DNA of 64,000 nucleotides. Origin: Dacryopinax spathularia. Its lineage: Eukaryota > Basidiomycota > Dacrymycetes > Dacrymycetales > Dacrymycetaceae. The translations under genes were made by a program, and so were the position numbers. Within the stretch, counting starts at the first letter, position 1. Every line of letters begins with the position of its first letter. Of the stretch, positions 46,467 to 57,741 are shown piece after piece. Under the pieces are notes generated by a model that was given only the letters and a program-made list of their open reading frames with translations, was not told the origin of the DNA and made no database searches. The DNA lies in NCBI GenBank assembly GCA_037974965.1, contig JBBPFI010000004.1:1922001-1986000 (forward strand). Direction: 5' to 3'.

Positions 46467-48404
46467 TCAAGCTGGAGGCACGGGAGGTGCCCCAGGCGGC
46501 ACAGGCGGTTTCGATGTTCCATCAGGCGATTGTTGCTGGCCTCCAGCCCCGGTTTCAGCAACAGCATCCTCCCCCGCCCCCGCATCCTCCCTCTCCTTCT
46601 CCCTCTCCAGCCGCTCCTTCTCCTCCCTTTCCTCCATCTCGACCTCCTGCCTCGCCTCCCTCCTCACTCTCCTTCTCTCCTCCCTCCCGCGACGCATCTC
46701 CTCCCTCTGCGCTCTCCTCATCTCCAGATCCCGTTCCAACTTCCCAAGCACGTCCTCCAGGCGCTTCTTAATAACCGGATTCCCAGCCCTAGCAACCTCA
46801 GCCGCCTTCCTCTCGCACGCCCTCTCCAAATCAGCAATCTCTTCCGCCAGCAACCGGCGGCGTTGTCTCTCCCCGCTGGCTAAGCCGGCAGCGGCGCCAT
46901 CCTCGTCCTCCTCGTCCTCTTCCTCATCTTCTTCCTCCTCGTCATCCTCGTCAGTCTCATACTCTTCGGCATCATACTCCCCCTCCTCATCCTCGCTCCC
47001 CGTCTCACTCGCGCTCCCCTGCACACCCGCCCCCGCTCCTCCCCTCCTACCAGCTCCGCCGGCCTCATCACCACTCTCGGAGCCAGCAGCGTCCTCTTCG
47101 AACGCACGATCGATCTCGGCTGCAAGCTCCATGTCCATCTCGTCGTCTTCTTCCTCTTCTTCCTCGCCTTCGCCGAGTTGGGAAGCGGCACCGGTCCCGT
47201 CGGGCGCGGGGTAGTGCACGCCGTCTTCGCCGATGAAGGAGCCGGGCGTGGTGGGGTCGTACGGCCGAGGCTCGAATTCCGAGTCGGACATGTCCGGATC
47301 CACATTCTCCAGCACCTCTGCGCTCGCGCGTTAGCCAGAGCCGGCTCACAATTGGAAGTGGATGGGCTATCGAGAGAGAGAGAGAGAGAGAGAGAGAGGG
47401 TGTAAATGAGGAGATGAGGATGTGTAGACGCACCAAACTCGACCTGCACCGCCCGAGCATCCTGCTCCAACAGCCTCTCCACCTCCTGCTCAACACTCTC
47501 GATCGTCATCCTATTCACCCTCTTCCTAAACCTCCTCTTCCTGACCCACTTCAGCGGGGGAGTGATCCCATGCGGATAAATAAACTCCTCTAGATTAAAG
47601 CTCTTCCCCCCCTCCCCCCCTCCGTTCGCTTGGTTGTTGGCGGCGCCGGTGCCGGTACCGTCGGGCGTGTCGAGCGGGGAGGGGTCGACGAGGAGCATTT
47701 GACAGATGTCGGCGACTTTGTAGAGCTGTTTGTTGTCGAGTGTCTTTTGGGATTCTATGATGCTGGGCAGGTCGACGAGTTTTGCAGAGTAGGAATGGGG
47801 GCCGAGGTGGAATACCGCTCTTCGTGAATCTGCCAATTCATATCAGCACTGTCACCTCCATTGTACATAGCTCCTCCCGTCAAGGTGAGAGAAAGAATGA
47901 GGAAGCAGGCGAACCCTTGAACTTGAACCAAACGTCCTCCCCCACCTCCTTCCTCTGCACCCTTTTCCTCATCTCCTCCGCCATGCCCCCCTCCTCCGGC
48001 ACCCTTAGGATAAACTGTTCCTCAAACGCCAAATCCTCATCACTACTATCCAGCTCCCGATCATACGGCCCCAAAAAGCTCGTCCCGACGGGATACACGC
48101 TCGTCCTAGCCTGCTGCGGCTGCGTCCCGCTGCCTATTTTCAGCTTGAGCTTCTTGGGTGCTCGGGCGGCGGCGTGCGCTGCGTGGGTACTTGCGCGGGT
48201 TACTCGGCCTGAGGGTCCGGCGGCGGGCTCGAAGGGCGCGGCGCGGGGTTGGGGTTTGTTGCGCAGGCGGGAGGGGCGGGTGGTTGGTGAGAGGAGGGGA
48301 GCTGGGGGGAGGGGTGGGACTTGACCAGGCGGGTGGTCGTCGACTATTATTATTTCATCCTCGCCGTGAGGTGGTGGGGGTGGTGGTGCTGATGGACCGT
48401 CCAT
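46467..48404 (-). CDS. TAF7: Transcription initiation factor TFIID subunit 7 (TAF7)
   Basis: TAF7 is a TFIID subunit that contacts TAF1 and restrains its activity before initiation. ATG 48404 opens MDGPSAPPPPPPHGEDEIII, a disordered acidic/basic start. The TAFII55 domain then reads DEDLAFEEQFILRVPEEGG and EVGEDVWFKFK/DSRRAVFHL, followed by GPHSYSAKLVDLPSIIES and YKVADICQMLLV. After it comes YPHGITPPLKWVRKRRFRKR, a strong TAF7 signature. The remainder is very acidic (Glu/Asp runs at about 46.9-47.2 kb) and ends in a Glu/Arg coiled coil and a Pro-rich tail. Three introns; the one near 47.3-47.4 kb holds a (GA)n run. The 3' end has been copied beside GNAT 4. Confidence 0.93.
47372..47398. repeat. 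(GA)13 microsatellite in a TAF7 intron
   Basis: An uninterrupted 27-nt GA run on the plus strand is a CT run in the TAF7 transcript. It lies inside an intron between VQVEFG-type coding and VLENVDPDMSD. Confidence 0.9.
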
Positions 48405-48632
48405 CGTGATGCTTACAGGAGGGGATGACCGGAAGTGGTCGAGGAGGAGACGTAGCAGCTGAGCAGGACGCGCGCTTGTTAACGCCACCCATTGTACGGC
48501 GTTAACAAGGCAGACCATATATGTCCGAAGAAGGTATGCTCGGAGATAAATCTGCGAGCGTGAATTAGCGCCGATATAGTAGTCCCCTACATCGTCATTC
48601 CTTTGCTTCAGCAACTCACTCATCCGCCCTCG
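48405..48632. promoter_or_regulatory. Bidirectional promoter between TAF7 and GPAA1
   Basis: Only 228 bp separate two head-to-head start codons of conserved genes, so they must share a promoter region or have overlapping leaders. No TATA box stands out. Confidence 0.6.
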
Positions 48633-50997
48633 ATGTCCCTCCTCTCCCGACTAAAAGCCCGCTTCCTAAGCCCACCAGGAACAGACGCTCACATAACCCG
48701 TCTAAAACGACGCAAGAAGATATACGCAACAATCGGACGCATCGCCCCCTACCTCCAGTACGGCCTTCCCTCCCCTCCCGCCCCCTTCAACAGTAACTAA
48801 CCAAGAGAACAGGGCAGCTTGCTACCTCTCCGCTCTCATTTGCCTACTCCTTCTCCCCATAGCACCTTTAAGCAAAAACACCTATGTGGACGAAAACGCC
48901 CTCCAACCGGGTCAAGTGAACACCTACTGGGACTGGAGGGACGTCCACGCTGCCGACCGCTACCTCGAGGGACTCGAGTCACTGCGAAACCAAAATGCTA
49001 CTGAGCACGAGTGAGCTCTACTGTCTATCTCTGCGACGGGAATGGGCTGATTTGGGATGGGGCAGGAAAGCCCAGTGGTTAAAAGAGCGGTTCGACGAGC
49101 TAGGAATACCGGCGGATACGCAGGAGTATACGTTTCGCACGTCTCTCGGTGTACGTCCCACTCCCTTCCTTGCCTCTCCTTTTGGGTACAGAGATGTTAA
49201 GGGAGGGAAACAGGACGAGCACGGAGTTAATACGTATGCGATCTATCATTCTCCACGGACGTCAGGGGCGGAAGCGATCGTCCTCGCCGCTCCCTGGGTG
49301 AGCAGAACGGGCGACCCGAATCTGAGGGGGATAGCGATGATCCTCTCCCTCGCTGCGTTTCTCAAACGTGCGTATCCTTACCTCCACATTCACTCCTGTC
49401 ACCCTTGTCTCCGTGCTGGGCCATGAGCGATAGGAACTAACGAAAGAACAGGCTACTCCCACTGGGCAAAAGACCTCATCTTCCTCATCCCCTCCTCCCA
49501 CCTCTCCGGAACCCAAGCATTCCTCACCTCCTACCACACACCCCATTCCCCGCCCTCTACGCTCACAGCGGACCCGCTCACCCTAGATGGAGGTGTGATA
49601 TGGACCGCTCTCGCCTTGGACTACCCAGGTCACTCCTTTTCCCATCTTGGGATATTCTACGAAGGCCTGAACGGGAGGCTGCCGAACCTTGATCTGCTCG
49701 TATGCGCGCAGATCATTGCGCGCTGGACGGGAGGGGTGCCGGTGTTGCTACACAATACGCTCGATGAACTGAGGCAAGACCTGCCCCTGCCCTCCCTTCT
49801 CAGCCTTCTGCCAAGCTGGGCAGCGGGTGTGATCGGAGGAGCAGTGGAATGGATATGGAGAGAAGTGGTCAATAGGAGGAGCGTGAAGGACTATGAATAC
49901 AGAGCGAAGAATATGGCCCAGCAGGCCGGGTGGATGGGGAGCGGGAGGGCGAGTGGGGCTCATGGGGTGTTTCATCAGTGCGTCCCTTCCCTTCTTCTCT
50001 CCTATCCTGGTCTTGCTTCTTCCCTTGCCCTCCTTGGCGGGGAGGGGCGCGGGATCGTGCGAGTGTGCGTGGGCTGACTGGGTAGGACAGGTTCAGGATC
50101 GATGCGATTACCCTCTTTGCGAGACCGGCTATGGGGCCGCACGGGTTTCATACTCTTGGAAAGTACGTCCCCTCCCCCTCTCCCTCGCACAGGATTTCTC
50201 AACGCCGGTGTGCCCGTAGGATAACAGAATCCCTCCTCCGAACACTGAACAACCTCCTCGAACGACTCCACGCCTCATTCTTCTTCTACCTCCTCTCCTC
50301 CCCCGCCTCATTCCTCAAGATCGGGACATTCCTCCCTTCTTCCGCATTGATCGGCGTGGGGTGCTTGATAGGCGGGCTGAGAGGGTACGTGGAGATAGGT
50401 TGGGAGGGGTGGTATTCCCCTAAGACGGGGAGGATGAAGTACCTCCCTAGGCCGAGAAGGCTTATGGAGAGCTTGGGGCTCGTCCTGGGTCTGTTTGGCG
50501 CAGGAGGGGTGCTGTTCGCCTACGCTCGAAGTTCGCTCTTTCCGCCTCTTCTCTCCGCGCAGTCTGCACTCCCACTCTTGCCAGTAGCGCTCGCCTTATC
50601 ACTCCTCCCGCCTTTCCTTGTCCTCCTCCGCCCTCCTCCCAATCCCCGATCTCCCACCTCCGGCTCACCCCTGGCCCCCATGCTCCACACAACCCTCCTC
50701 CTGCTCCTCTCCCTCCTCATCATCCCTCTCAGCCTACTCAACTACCCTCTCTCCCTCTCACTCTCCCTCCTCGCCCTCCCCCTCTCCCTCACCCGACCCT
50801 CCTCAGGCCTCGTCCCGTTCCTCGGCTTGAGTGCGCTGAACCCGGTTTGGTTGTTGTTGTTGCAGTGGGGGAGAGATGAAGCGCGGAGGGCGGTGTGGGA
50901 GTGGGACGTCCTGGGTGTTTGGATGTTGCCGTTGGCGTGTGGGGTTTGGGTGCCGCTGGTTTGGGTGGGGCAGGCGGTGTGTTTGATTCAGGAGTAG
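48633..50997 (+). CDS. GPAA1: GPI transamidase component GAA1/GPAA1
   Basis: GAA1 is a subunit of the ER complex that attaches GPI anchors to proteins. ATG 48633 opens MSLLSRLKARFLSPPGTDAH and RRKKIYATIGRIAPYL. The next exons carry a membrane segment (YLSALICLLLLPIAPLS), then TYVDENALQPGQVNTYWDW and DTQEYTFRTSLG. The luminal peptidase-like domain shows GVNTYAIYHSPRTSGAEAIV, DLIFLIPSSHLSGTQAFL and FYEGLNGRLPNLDLL, which are typical GAA1 blocks. The last exons add GPHGFHTLGK and several very hydrophobic Leu/Ser segments (50.5-50.9 kb), probably 5-6 transmembrane helices. Total about 620 aa, as expected. Confidence 0.92.
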
Positions 50998-51290
50998 ATG
51001 TGCCCTTCTATCTGTCTCTTATGAGGGGAACGAAGACCATAGTATACCCAGATGTATGCACGCTGCGAACTGGTTAGAGACCGATCGGGGGTTCGGCTTC
51101 GGAAGAGGATCGCCGCATGTCGGCGATTAGTGGAGTCATCGGGACGCGTAGTATCGCTGATAATTTCCCCCGCACCTTCCACGTTTGGCTGCGCGCTTAT
51201 GAGTTGTTGTAGACCATCTCACCGCGACGTGTTCACGCAATACCTGATTAGGCCGTGTCGATACCCATAGACTTGAGAAACGTACCCGGC

Positions 51291-52182
51291 ATGTCGCGCC
51301 CTCTGTATCCCGTGAGGCGGCTCGTTGACCCGACACGGACGTCTCTCCGCCCCTCCTCGTATGCTTTCAGCTGAACGGAGAACCTGAACGTGTAGCGGAG
51401 CAGATCGAGGAGTCCATCCATGTAGTCATGGATGCCTTCCGCGGTGGTACGCGCTTTCCTCTTTTTGCCCGGGGAGGAAAACTGAACTGAGGCAGATACG
51501 TTCATTTGCACCACCCTAGGCGGACAAGAGTCCAACCCCGACCTATATTACCGGTTTTTCCGCGCGCACGTCCTCGGTACACTCGTCGACGGCGAGCTCT
51601 GGGTCGCCGAGGACTTCTACCAGGACACTCCGAACTCCGGTGAGGAGGGGAAGAAGAAGATCGTCGGGGTGGCACTCTGGTTCCCTCCTGGGAAGGAGTT
51701 CCTCGGCTCGGAGGAGCAGCGGAAGGCGGCGGGGATGGATAGTGTGATCCGGGATATGGGTGAGAGCATGGAGAGGTGGTGGTATGATTATGTGCGTCTC
51801 TCCTCCCCAACTCCTCCCAGCGCAGTGACGGTATTGATGCGAACGTCAGTATATCCCGAAGAACGGTGCACAGGCCGCTGCTGCGCTCGGTGGACCAACG
51901 GCGCGACGCGATGCCTGCTACATGTTTGTGCTTACCGTCCTTCCCTCACACCATAATAAAGGTCTCGGCCGTTCACTTCTCCTCACTCGGGCTAAGGCAG
52001 CTTGGGCAGAGGGGCAAAGAGTCTGCTGGGAAGCGGGGAATGAGCCGAATGTCGCTAAGTATCAGAAATGGGGCGGGAGGGCGCTGAGTCGGGAGAGGTA
52101 TGAGGGGGATGCAGATGGGAGGTGGTTGGAGATGTGGATTATGGAAATGCCCAACCCTGACAGTGAGGCAGGAAAACAATGA
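51291..52182 (+). CDS. GNAT acetyltransferase paralogue 6
   Basis: ATG 51291 opens MSRPLYPVRRLVDPT, nearly the same as copy 2. Later exons read VAEQIEESIHVVMDAFRG, DTFICTTLGGQESNPDLYY, TLVDGELWVAEDFYQD, IVGVALWFPPGKEFLGSEEQ and MERWWYDY. The last exon gives YIPKNGAQAAAALGGPTARR, LTVLPSHHNKGLGRSLLLTR and RYEGDADGRWLEMWIMEMP. The join between the first two exons is a problem: the available donor is phase 2, but every nearby acceptor needs phase 0 or 1. The copy may use a non-standard site or be damaged at the 5' end. It is isolated between GPAA1 and FRG1, 10 kb from its relative copy 2. Confidence 0.8.
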
Positions 52183-52490
52183 AACCATTTCTGTATCCCC
52201 GGAACTGTCCCAAGAGACAAACACCTGGCATTACTAGACACGGTTGCTCTGCTTTCCCCAGCTAGTTCGGCTCAGCAAGACTTGATTGCTCGGGAAGCAT
52301 GAAAGCGTCAATCTTCGCTTGATATGGAGGCCCCTTGGATGAATGAGCATGTTTTACAGTGTACATAAGAGGAAGGATACAGCTCTGGTTTCTCGAGGCA
52401 ACGTTCTCGGCTCAGGGAACAAAATGACGCCGAGGTTAAGCTGATGGCAGGCGAGACGTCAAAAGCATGCCATATCCAGCATCGAACTGA
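52183..52490. other. Short intergenic region, GNAT 6 and FRG1 tail-to-tail
   Basis: About 0.3 kb between convergent stop codons. It holds both 3' ends and no gene, and shows no FRG1-tail duplicate like that of TAF7. Confidence 0.4.
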
Positions 52491-53576
52491 TCAGCAGAAC
52501 CGGTCGCTAGTAGGTGTACGTCAGCATCGGTTCAACGGTTGACGGTATGCAAACGCTTACCTCTTCAGTTTTGCACGCCTGTCAAGCATCGCTTCAGACA
52601 GTCGACCCTCCTTGCGCGCCTTCTTCAGCTGGATATCGGAGTTAGGTTTGGTGCCCACTGCAGAACATAGCAAAGGGACGAACCTCACGTGTGTCTTCAC
52701 CTGAAACGATCGACCTTCCCGCTCCCCAAGCTTGGAAGTTGTGGCTTCGCCTCATCAGCTCCTCAGCCAGTAGAGATGCAAATTGATGCTCACTTGGTCT
52801 CAACCTCATCAATCCTCCTCTTCCCAGGATTCTCAATCTCCCTCCTCTTCCTGTCCTCCTCCCCAGCCTTGAACTTCCATTCCCTCTGCACCCTCACGAC
52901 CCACGGCTCGGGCTTCTCCGCATCACCTCTCACGCCCACTTTCCCTCCAGCAAGCTCGTCCATACCCAACCAACCGCCATGCACGCTCCTGAACCCAAAG
53001 CAAACCACTTCACTACTCCGCACAAGGGCAGGCTTGTCCTCATCCTGCTCTTCCTTCACCTCCTCTCCAGATGTAGATGGACCCGTGACCCGCTCGGCAA
53101 CCCACTCTTCCTGCGGCCCCCTAGCCTCGCTGTCCGCACTGACCACCCCATACTTATCGCAGCTCAAGAACTTTCCGTCAGGCGTACGAAGGTTGACCGA
53201 CGTAGTCCCCGCTACCCGGGTCGCGACCCACACCTGGGGGATCTCCGTAGGCCGGTCGGTGGGGGCGTCCTCGGCGAGCTGGATAAGTTGAAGTTTGCCG
53301 CGGGTGGATTCGTAACCCAGACAGTATGGGGGTGAGGAGGTCGATGGGGTGAGTATGAATGTTGGGCCCAGGATTTGTTCGGGGACGTCGGGGAATACCC
53401 AGTCTGCATTGGTCGGTCAGTAAACCGCCGGCAACACCAGGTACAGCTGGCGCACCTTGTGGATCTCCATTCTCGTCGCCACCTGAACGACCCTCCTTAT
53501 GATGCTTCTTCTTCTTCTTCGCAGGCTTCTCGCCTTTGAAAGTGAGTTTTGTCCGTCTTACTTCTGTTGTGGACAT
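52491..53576 (-). CDS. FRG1: FRG1-family protein
   Basis: FRG1 proteins have a fascin-like beta-trefoil and are linked to nucleolar RNA handling, splicing and actin bundling. ATG 53576 opens MSTTEVRRTKLTFKGEK and a Lys-rich patch (PAKKKKKHHKEG). The trefoil shows DWVFPDVPEQILGPTF, VSLRTP-like NLRTPDGKFLSCDKYG, EEWVAERV, VCFGFRSVHGGWLGMD and EPWVVRVQREWKF. After it come RRIDEVETKRSHNFQAW and LGTKPNSDIQLKKARKEGRL, ending LDRRAKLK/SDRFC-stop, which matches the family ending RxxLKxDRYC. One intron (near 52.66-52.69 kb) would be only 31 nt; unspliced it leads to a stop. Total about 290 aa. Confidence 0.92.
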
Positions 53577-53797
53577 GGTCGTTCGCAAGAAAGGGTTGGA
53601 TGACGCAGGGAAGAGAGACTGTCGGCGTTATGCAACAGCTGGACATGGCTACCGCCGACATGGGAATTGTCAACGTTTGCAAGCTGTTTCTTTCTGTTTA
53701 CTAGCAACTATCTCTCAACCCAATGGGAATACAACGATGCGTGTCAATACAGGACGTGAGGTCATTCATTGGATGGCCACAATTTCAGCTTAACCCC

Positions 53798-55075
53798 TCA
53801 GTACTCCCCAAAGGACGTATGCCCCGTCTGCTTCGCATGCTCCCTGGCATCTTTCTCGCCCTTCAACCCCTGGCCACAAATCTACCATCCGTCACCCGTC
53901 AGCCACCATTAACATCTGGGATAGAACTGGTACGCTCACCTCGCACTTCAAGTCAAACGTGGCCGTATTCGTATACTTGTGCTTGGCACGCAGTTTGCTC
54001 ACTAGGCGGGCAGCAGCGTCCGCTATCGTATCGGGCACCCCAGGGAAGGGGACGGGGAAAGTGGTGGTGTGGAAATCCGGCGGGGCGCCTGCCATAGGAG
54101 CGAGGGACATGGCGTCGTAGTCTGTTTTCCAGTCAGCAGCTGTCTTCCAAGGTGATAGGATAAAGTGGACGAACGGATACCCGAGTATACTAGCAACACC
54201 CGATTCTCCCACCCCTGCCCTTCGCCAAATCTGTCCAACCTTCCCGTCTCTACGTCCCAGCTCCAAATCTCGACTCCGAACGCTTTGCTGAACAGAGCCA
54301 ACTCGATCGCCCCTCCCCACGTCTGCGGTTTCTGGATCGCAGCCGCGTACGAGGCGGGTGACTGGCCCAGGGTGGCTTCGTCATAGTTTATGGGGTCGGA
54401 GAGGATAGTCGCTGCTGCTAGGGCCCGCAGAGATTGAGGGGTAGGGCGTTCGTGCGTGTTTGGAAGGGAAGGGAGGACGTAGGAGAGGGCGTGGAAAAGG
54501 CAGGAGTTGTCGTCCGGCGCATTCTGGCCTTCGTCAGAATCGTATCCAACCAACCGGGTATAAAGGACGGCAAACGCACCCTCAAGACAAGAACTTGGCC
54601 CTCACATTCCACAGACTCGTCATCCTCCTCCTCAGCACCTCCATATCCAAAGGTCGGCTCAGCATAGTTCGCCGCAGGTCCAGCCCTTGTCTGCGCTGGT
54701 GCGGCCGATGGCGTAGGGCGAGTAGACTGAGGAGGCAACGGAGGTGGGCCTGCTGATACAGGTGCGGCACCAGGCGCGGGGTTGACGATCAGCTGGTCGC
54801 CTCTCTGCAAACCTAGGCTGGAGATGGGCAGTTCGGGGATGAGGGTAAGCTTGCGTGGCGGGTATCCAGCTTTGACTGCATCCCAATCAACATATTAGAT
54901 CAACATCCGAGAACCGTAGGGTGGAGACGGAAGACGCACGCTCTTGCTGAGATGGAGGAATACCGGACTCCCTAGAGACGAGCTCGAGCAGGTCGCCCAC
55001 TGTTGCCGGATCGGCGAGGTTGGCGCTGAGCGTCGATACGCCCCCTGGGTGTCGGAGTCGGAGAGGGGTCGTCAT
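53798..55075 (-). CDS. OTU1: OTU-type deubiquitinase OTU1 (YOD1)
   Basis: OTU1 is a cysteine protease that trims ubiquitin chains with the Cdc48/p97 ATPase. ATG 55075 opens a UBX-like N-domain, MTTPLRLRHPGGVSTLSANL, then ESGIPPSQQE and KAGYPPRKLTLIPEL-type sequence. A Pro/Ala linker follows. The OTU domain has the catalytic box DDNSCLFHALSYVL (Asp and Cys), then WGGAIELALFSKAFGVEIW and an intron that restores YSGIHYDAMSLAP, which carries the catalytic His. The end is a C2H2 zinc finger: KCE/ICGQGLKGEKDAREHAK then QTGHTSFGEY-stop. The acceptor 'gatggtag' is chosen because it restores C-x2-C. About 330 aa. All catalytic and zinc residues are present. Confidence 0.93.
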
Positions 55076-55638
55076 GGTGCAGAAAGTATAGATACAATAG
55101 ACAAGCTGATAGACAAGAGAAGGGTTTCAATAGTTATGATAAGTTAGTGGGCCGGTGAAGAGTAAGCCAGCAGAGAACGCGTGTACAGTCGCGAAGTTGG
55201 GCAAGGGACGCGAAGACATGACGTTGCGTAATCATCGGTAGCCGCAGGACTTGCCTTCAGTCCACCATCATCTAGAAGCTATTTCGCAACCTCTTTAAGC
55301 TCTAATACGACAACGCTGCCGTTCAGATACTATTCTTGTCTGTTCGAAGAACATGCGATCGCGCAGATTGTGCTGCGAAGAATTCCTCGGAGTGCTCAAC
55401 GATGCTGTACACCCTTCGAGACATCCCCTCGGCGATTGAATAAGGCAGCCCCGGTCTGCCATCCATGTCGCCGCATGCTCCAGTAACAACGTATGGGACA
55501 GCCTTTTTCATCGCGTCTGATATGGCCGGGATGCGGCGACTACCCCGTGTATGCGGCGATATGTGATAGTCTGACCAACAGATTGAGATATAACGAGGAG
55601 TGAGAGGTTGCATAACTTGGTCATCGATCACCTCAGCA
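55076..55638. promoter_or_regulatory. Divergent promoter region of OTU1 and GNAT copy 7
   Basis: The 563 bp between head-to-head starts contain a TATA-like 13-mer, atataacgaggag (55588-55600), 51 bp before the GNAT ATG. The identical 13-mer lies 49 bp before the start of copy 8. No gene is seen. Confidence 0.6.
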
Positions 55639-56431
55639 ATGCCTCTCGCTCGTAATCTCCGTGTAAGGCAGTTAGAGCATCCCACCGGTACGCACCTTCG
55701 TCTTATTCCCCTGTACTGTGCTAATCCTGGAGTACAGATGCCCAAATCGAGGAGATCACCCAGGTCCTCATGGCCGCATTCTTCGACGACCCCGGCGTGC
55801 AGATCGTGCTGAACGGCCAGCACGTCAACACGCCGCTGTATCATGAGTTCATGCGCGTCCAAGTGCTCGACATGAAAAACGTGGGCGAGATCTGGATTGC
55901 GGAGGATACAGAGCAGGAAGACGAGTCGAAGAGGATCGTCGGTGCTGCCGGGTGGTTCCCGCCGGGTGTGGACTTCCTGGGCACAGAGGAGCAGCGAGAG
56001 GCTGTCGGTCTTACGAAGTTTATGGAGAGTCTGCCGGATGATCTGAGGGCTTGGTGGACATCGACGGTGTGTAACTAAACGCATTCCGTCGGACTGCAGT
56101 AGCTGATCATCATGCACCTTGGCAGTATCTTCCAAACGTCATGACCTTTGCCCATGGCTGGATCGGCGAGACGACGCAGAAGGACAACTGGTTTCTGCTC
56201 GCCCTCAGCGTTCTCCCCTCCTATCAAGGCAAAGGTGCAGGTCGCGCCCTCCTCCGTGCGCGTGGAGAGCACGCACTCGCGACGGGCAAGCGAGCGATAT
56301 GGACTGCCGGTCTGCCTGAGCGTGTCCTTCTGTATGAGAGCTGGGGTGCTGTGATTCGAGGGGCGAAGGTATTGCAGGGCATGGGTGAGAAGCAGTATAT
56401 TTCGCTCTGGATATTGGAACTTGTCAAATGA
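55639..56431 (+). CDS. GNAT acetyltransferase paralogue 7
   Basis: First of five tandem same-strand copies. ATG 55639 opens MPLARNLRVRQLEHPT, then the phase-1 intron. Exon 2: DAQIEEITQVLMAAFFDDPG, VGEIWIAEDTEQEDESKR, GWFPPGVDFLGTEEQRE and LRAWWTST. A second intron precedes YLPNVMTFAHGWIGETTQKD. The acetyl-CoA loop is LSVLPSYQGKGAGRALLRAR, canonical Q-x-x-G-x-G. It ends KQYISLWILELVK. About 235 aa. The Q-loop and the ETTxKDNW block separate copies 7-10 from 1, 2 and 6. Confidence 0.92.
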
Positions 56432-56926
56432 GGGGGATGCGACTGGATGCTGGCGAGATAATGGAGCTTTATAGATGGTCTACAGTAATGATTCATACGC
56501 ATAACGTCGACCCAGGCAGTAGCCTACAGCTTAGCTTCTCGTCGCTGTATTCGTTTCCTTGTTGCACGCTGCGAGAAGCAGGTCGTGTACGCGCCCGCAA
56601 CGCGGCTCGTGCTCCAACCACCATGTCATGCAAGAATGTCTGTCGTAATCAACCGGTCTCCTGCTCCTCTTACCGTATAATGTGGTCAATTTGATCGCCG
56701 CCCTACCGAAGTCGCCGCATAGTCTGCTTCGGGTACCCACGCTACATGCGCAACCTCTGGTGCGAACTCCCCGAATCAGCATGCTCGAACGCGGCTCTCA
56801 AACCCGATTGTTCGCGAGTTTGCGTGGGCGAGGAGCTGGGATTATGGATTTGCTTACGCCATTACCAACTGACTCAAATATAACGAGGAGGCCGATGCGA
56901 GGTAGCTGGGCGTGTCGACTCCAACT
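56432..56926. promoter_or_regulatory. Spacer and promoter of GNAT copy 8
   Basis: Motif tttgcttacgcca (56849-56861) is followed by atataacgaggag (56878-56890). The first recurs before copy 9 with one change, the second before copy 7. No gene is seen in the remaining spacer. Confidence 0.6.
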
Positions 56927-57741
56927 ATGACCGTCACTAGTCATCTCCGTATTAGGCGACTGGAGCATCCCACCGGTATGTTCGTCCCGCCCCACCTCAC
57001 CCGACGACGCCGCTGAAGCCTGGTACAGATGCTCAGATCGAGGCGGCCACGCAGGTCCTCATGGACGCCTTTTACGACGATGAGCACACGCATATGGTTC
57101 TGCACAATCAGCACACCAACACATCGCTATACCATGAGTACCACCGGATCATAGTGCTCGACACGGCGAACGTTGCCGAGCTCTGGGTTGCGGAGGATAT
57201 GGACCAAACGGACGAGACGCAGCGGATCGTCGGGGTCGCGGGATGGTATCAGCCTGGAGTGAGCTTTATTGAAACGGAGGAGCAGCGGAAGGCTGTGGGG
57301 TTAGAGGCTTTCATGGAGAGCTTGCCGGATGACTTGAGGGAGTGGTGGACCACGACCGTACGTGACCTGCTGCCCTTCATAGCAGCATTGATCGCTGACC
57401 TGTCCTGGCAGTATCTTCCCCGTGTTGGTGCTTTCTCGAAGGAGTGGGTGGGCGAAACGACAGAGAAGGACAACTGGTACCTGTGTACCATTGGCGTGCT
57501 CCCTTCATATCAAGGAAGAGGTGCAGGCGGTGCTCTATTTCGCGCCCGAGGCGAGCATGCATTGGCTACGGGGACTCGGGCGCTGTGGTCAGCTAGTATG
57601 CCGGAGCGCGTTCTGTTATATGAGAGTTGGGGTGGGGTGATTCGCGGTGCGATGGTGCTCCAGTCGATGGACAAGGATAAGATCATGACGCTGTGGGTTA
57701 TGGAGCTGGTGAAAAGTAGAGGGGCAATTCCGCCCAACTAG
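56927..57741 (+). CDS. GNAT acetyltransferase paralogue 8
   Basis: ATG 56927 opens MTVTSHLRIRRLEHPT. Exon 2: DAQIEAATQVLMDAFYDDEH, VAELWVAEDMDQTDETQR, GWYQPGVSFIETEEQRK and LREWWTTT. After the second intron: YLPRVGAFSKEWVGETTEKD. The loop reads IGVLPSYQGRGAGGALFRAR: the R that normally follows the last loop Gly is Gly, a change unique in this set. The ending VMELVKSRGAIPPN is longer than in copy 7. Nearest relative is copy 7, sharing promoter motif and most blocks, which points to a direct tandem duplication. Confidence 0.92.

Larger units (their letters stand above)
45502..46765. repeat. Segmental tandem duplication, copy 2 (GNAT 5 plus TAF7 tail)
   Basis: This is the source copy of the unit at 43883-45080: here the TAF7 tail is still part of the complete gene. 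The right limit is set where the pseudogene match fades, near the LEDVLGKLERDL codons, and is approximate. Confidence 0.75.

Noticed and set aside
46467-46883. Plus-strand Pro/Ser-rich frames over the TAF7 3' end
   Set aside because: They are the reverse of the Glu/Arg-rich TAF7 coding sequence, which is supported by clear TAF7 domains.
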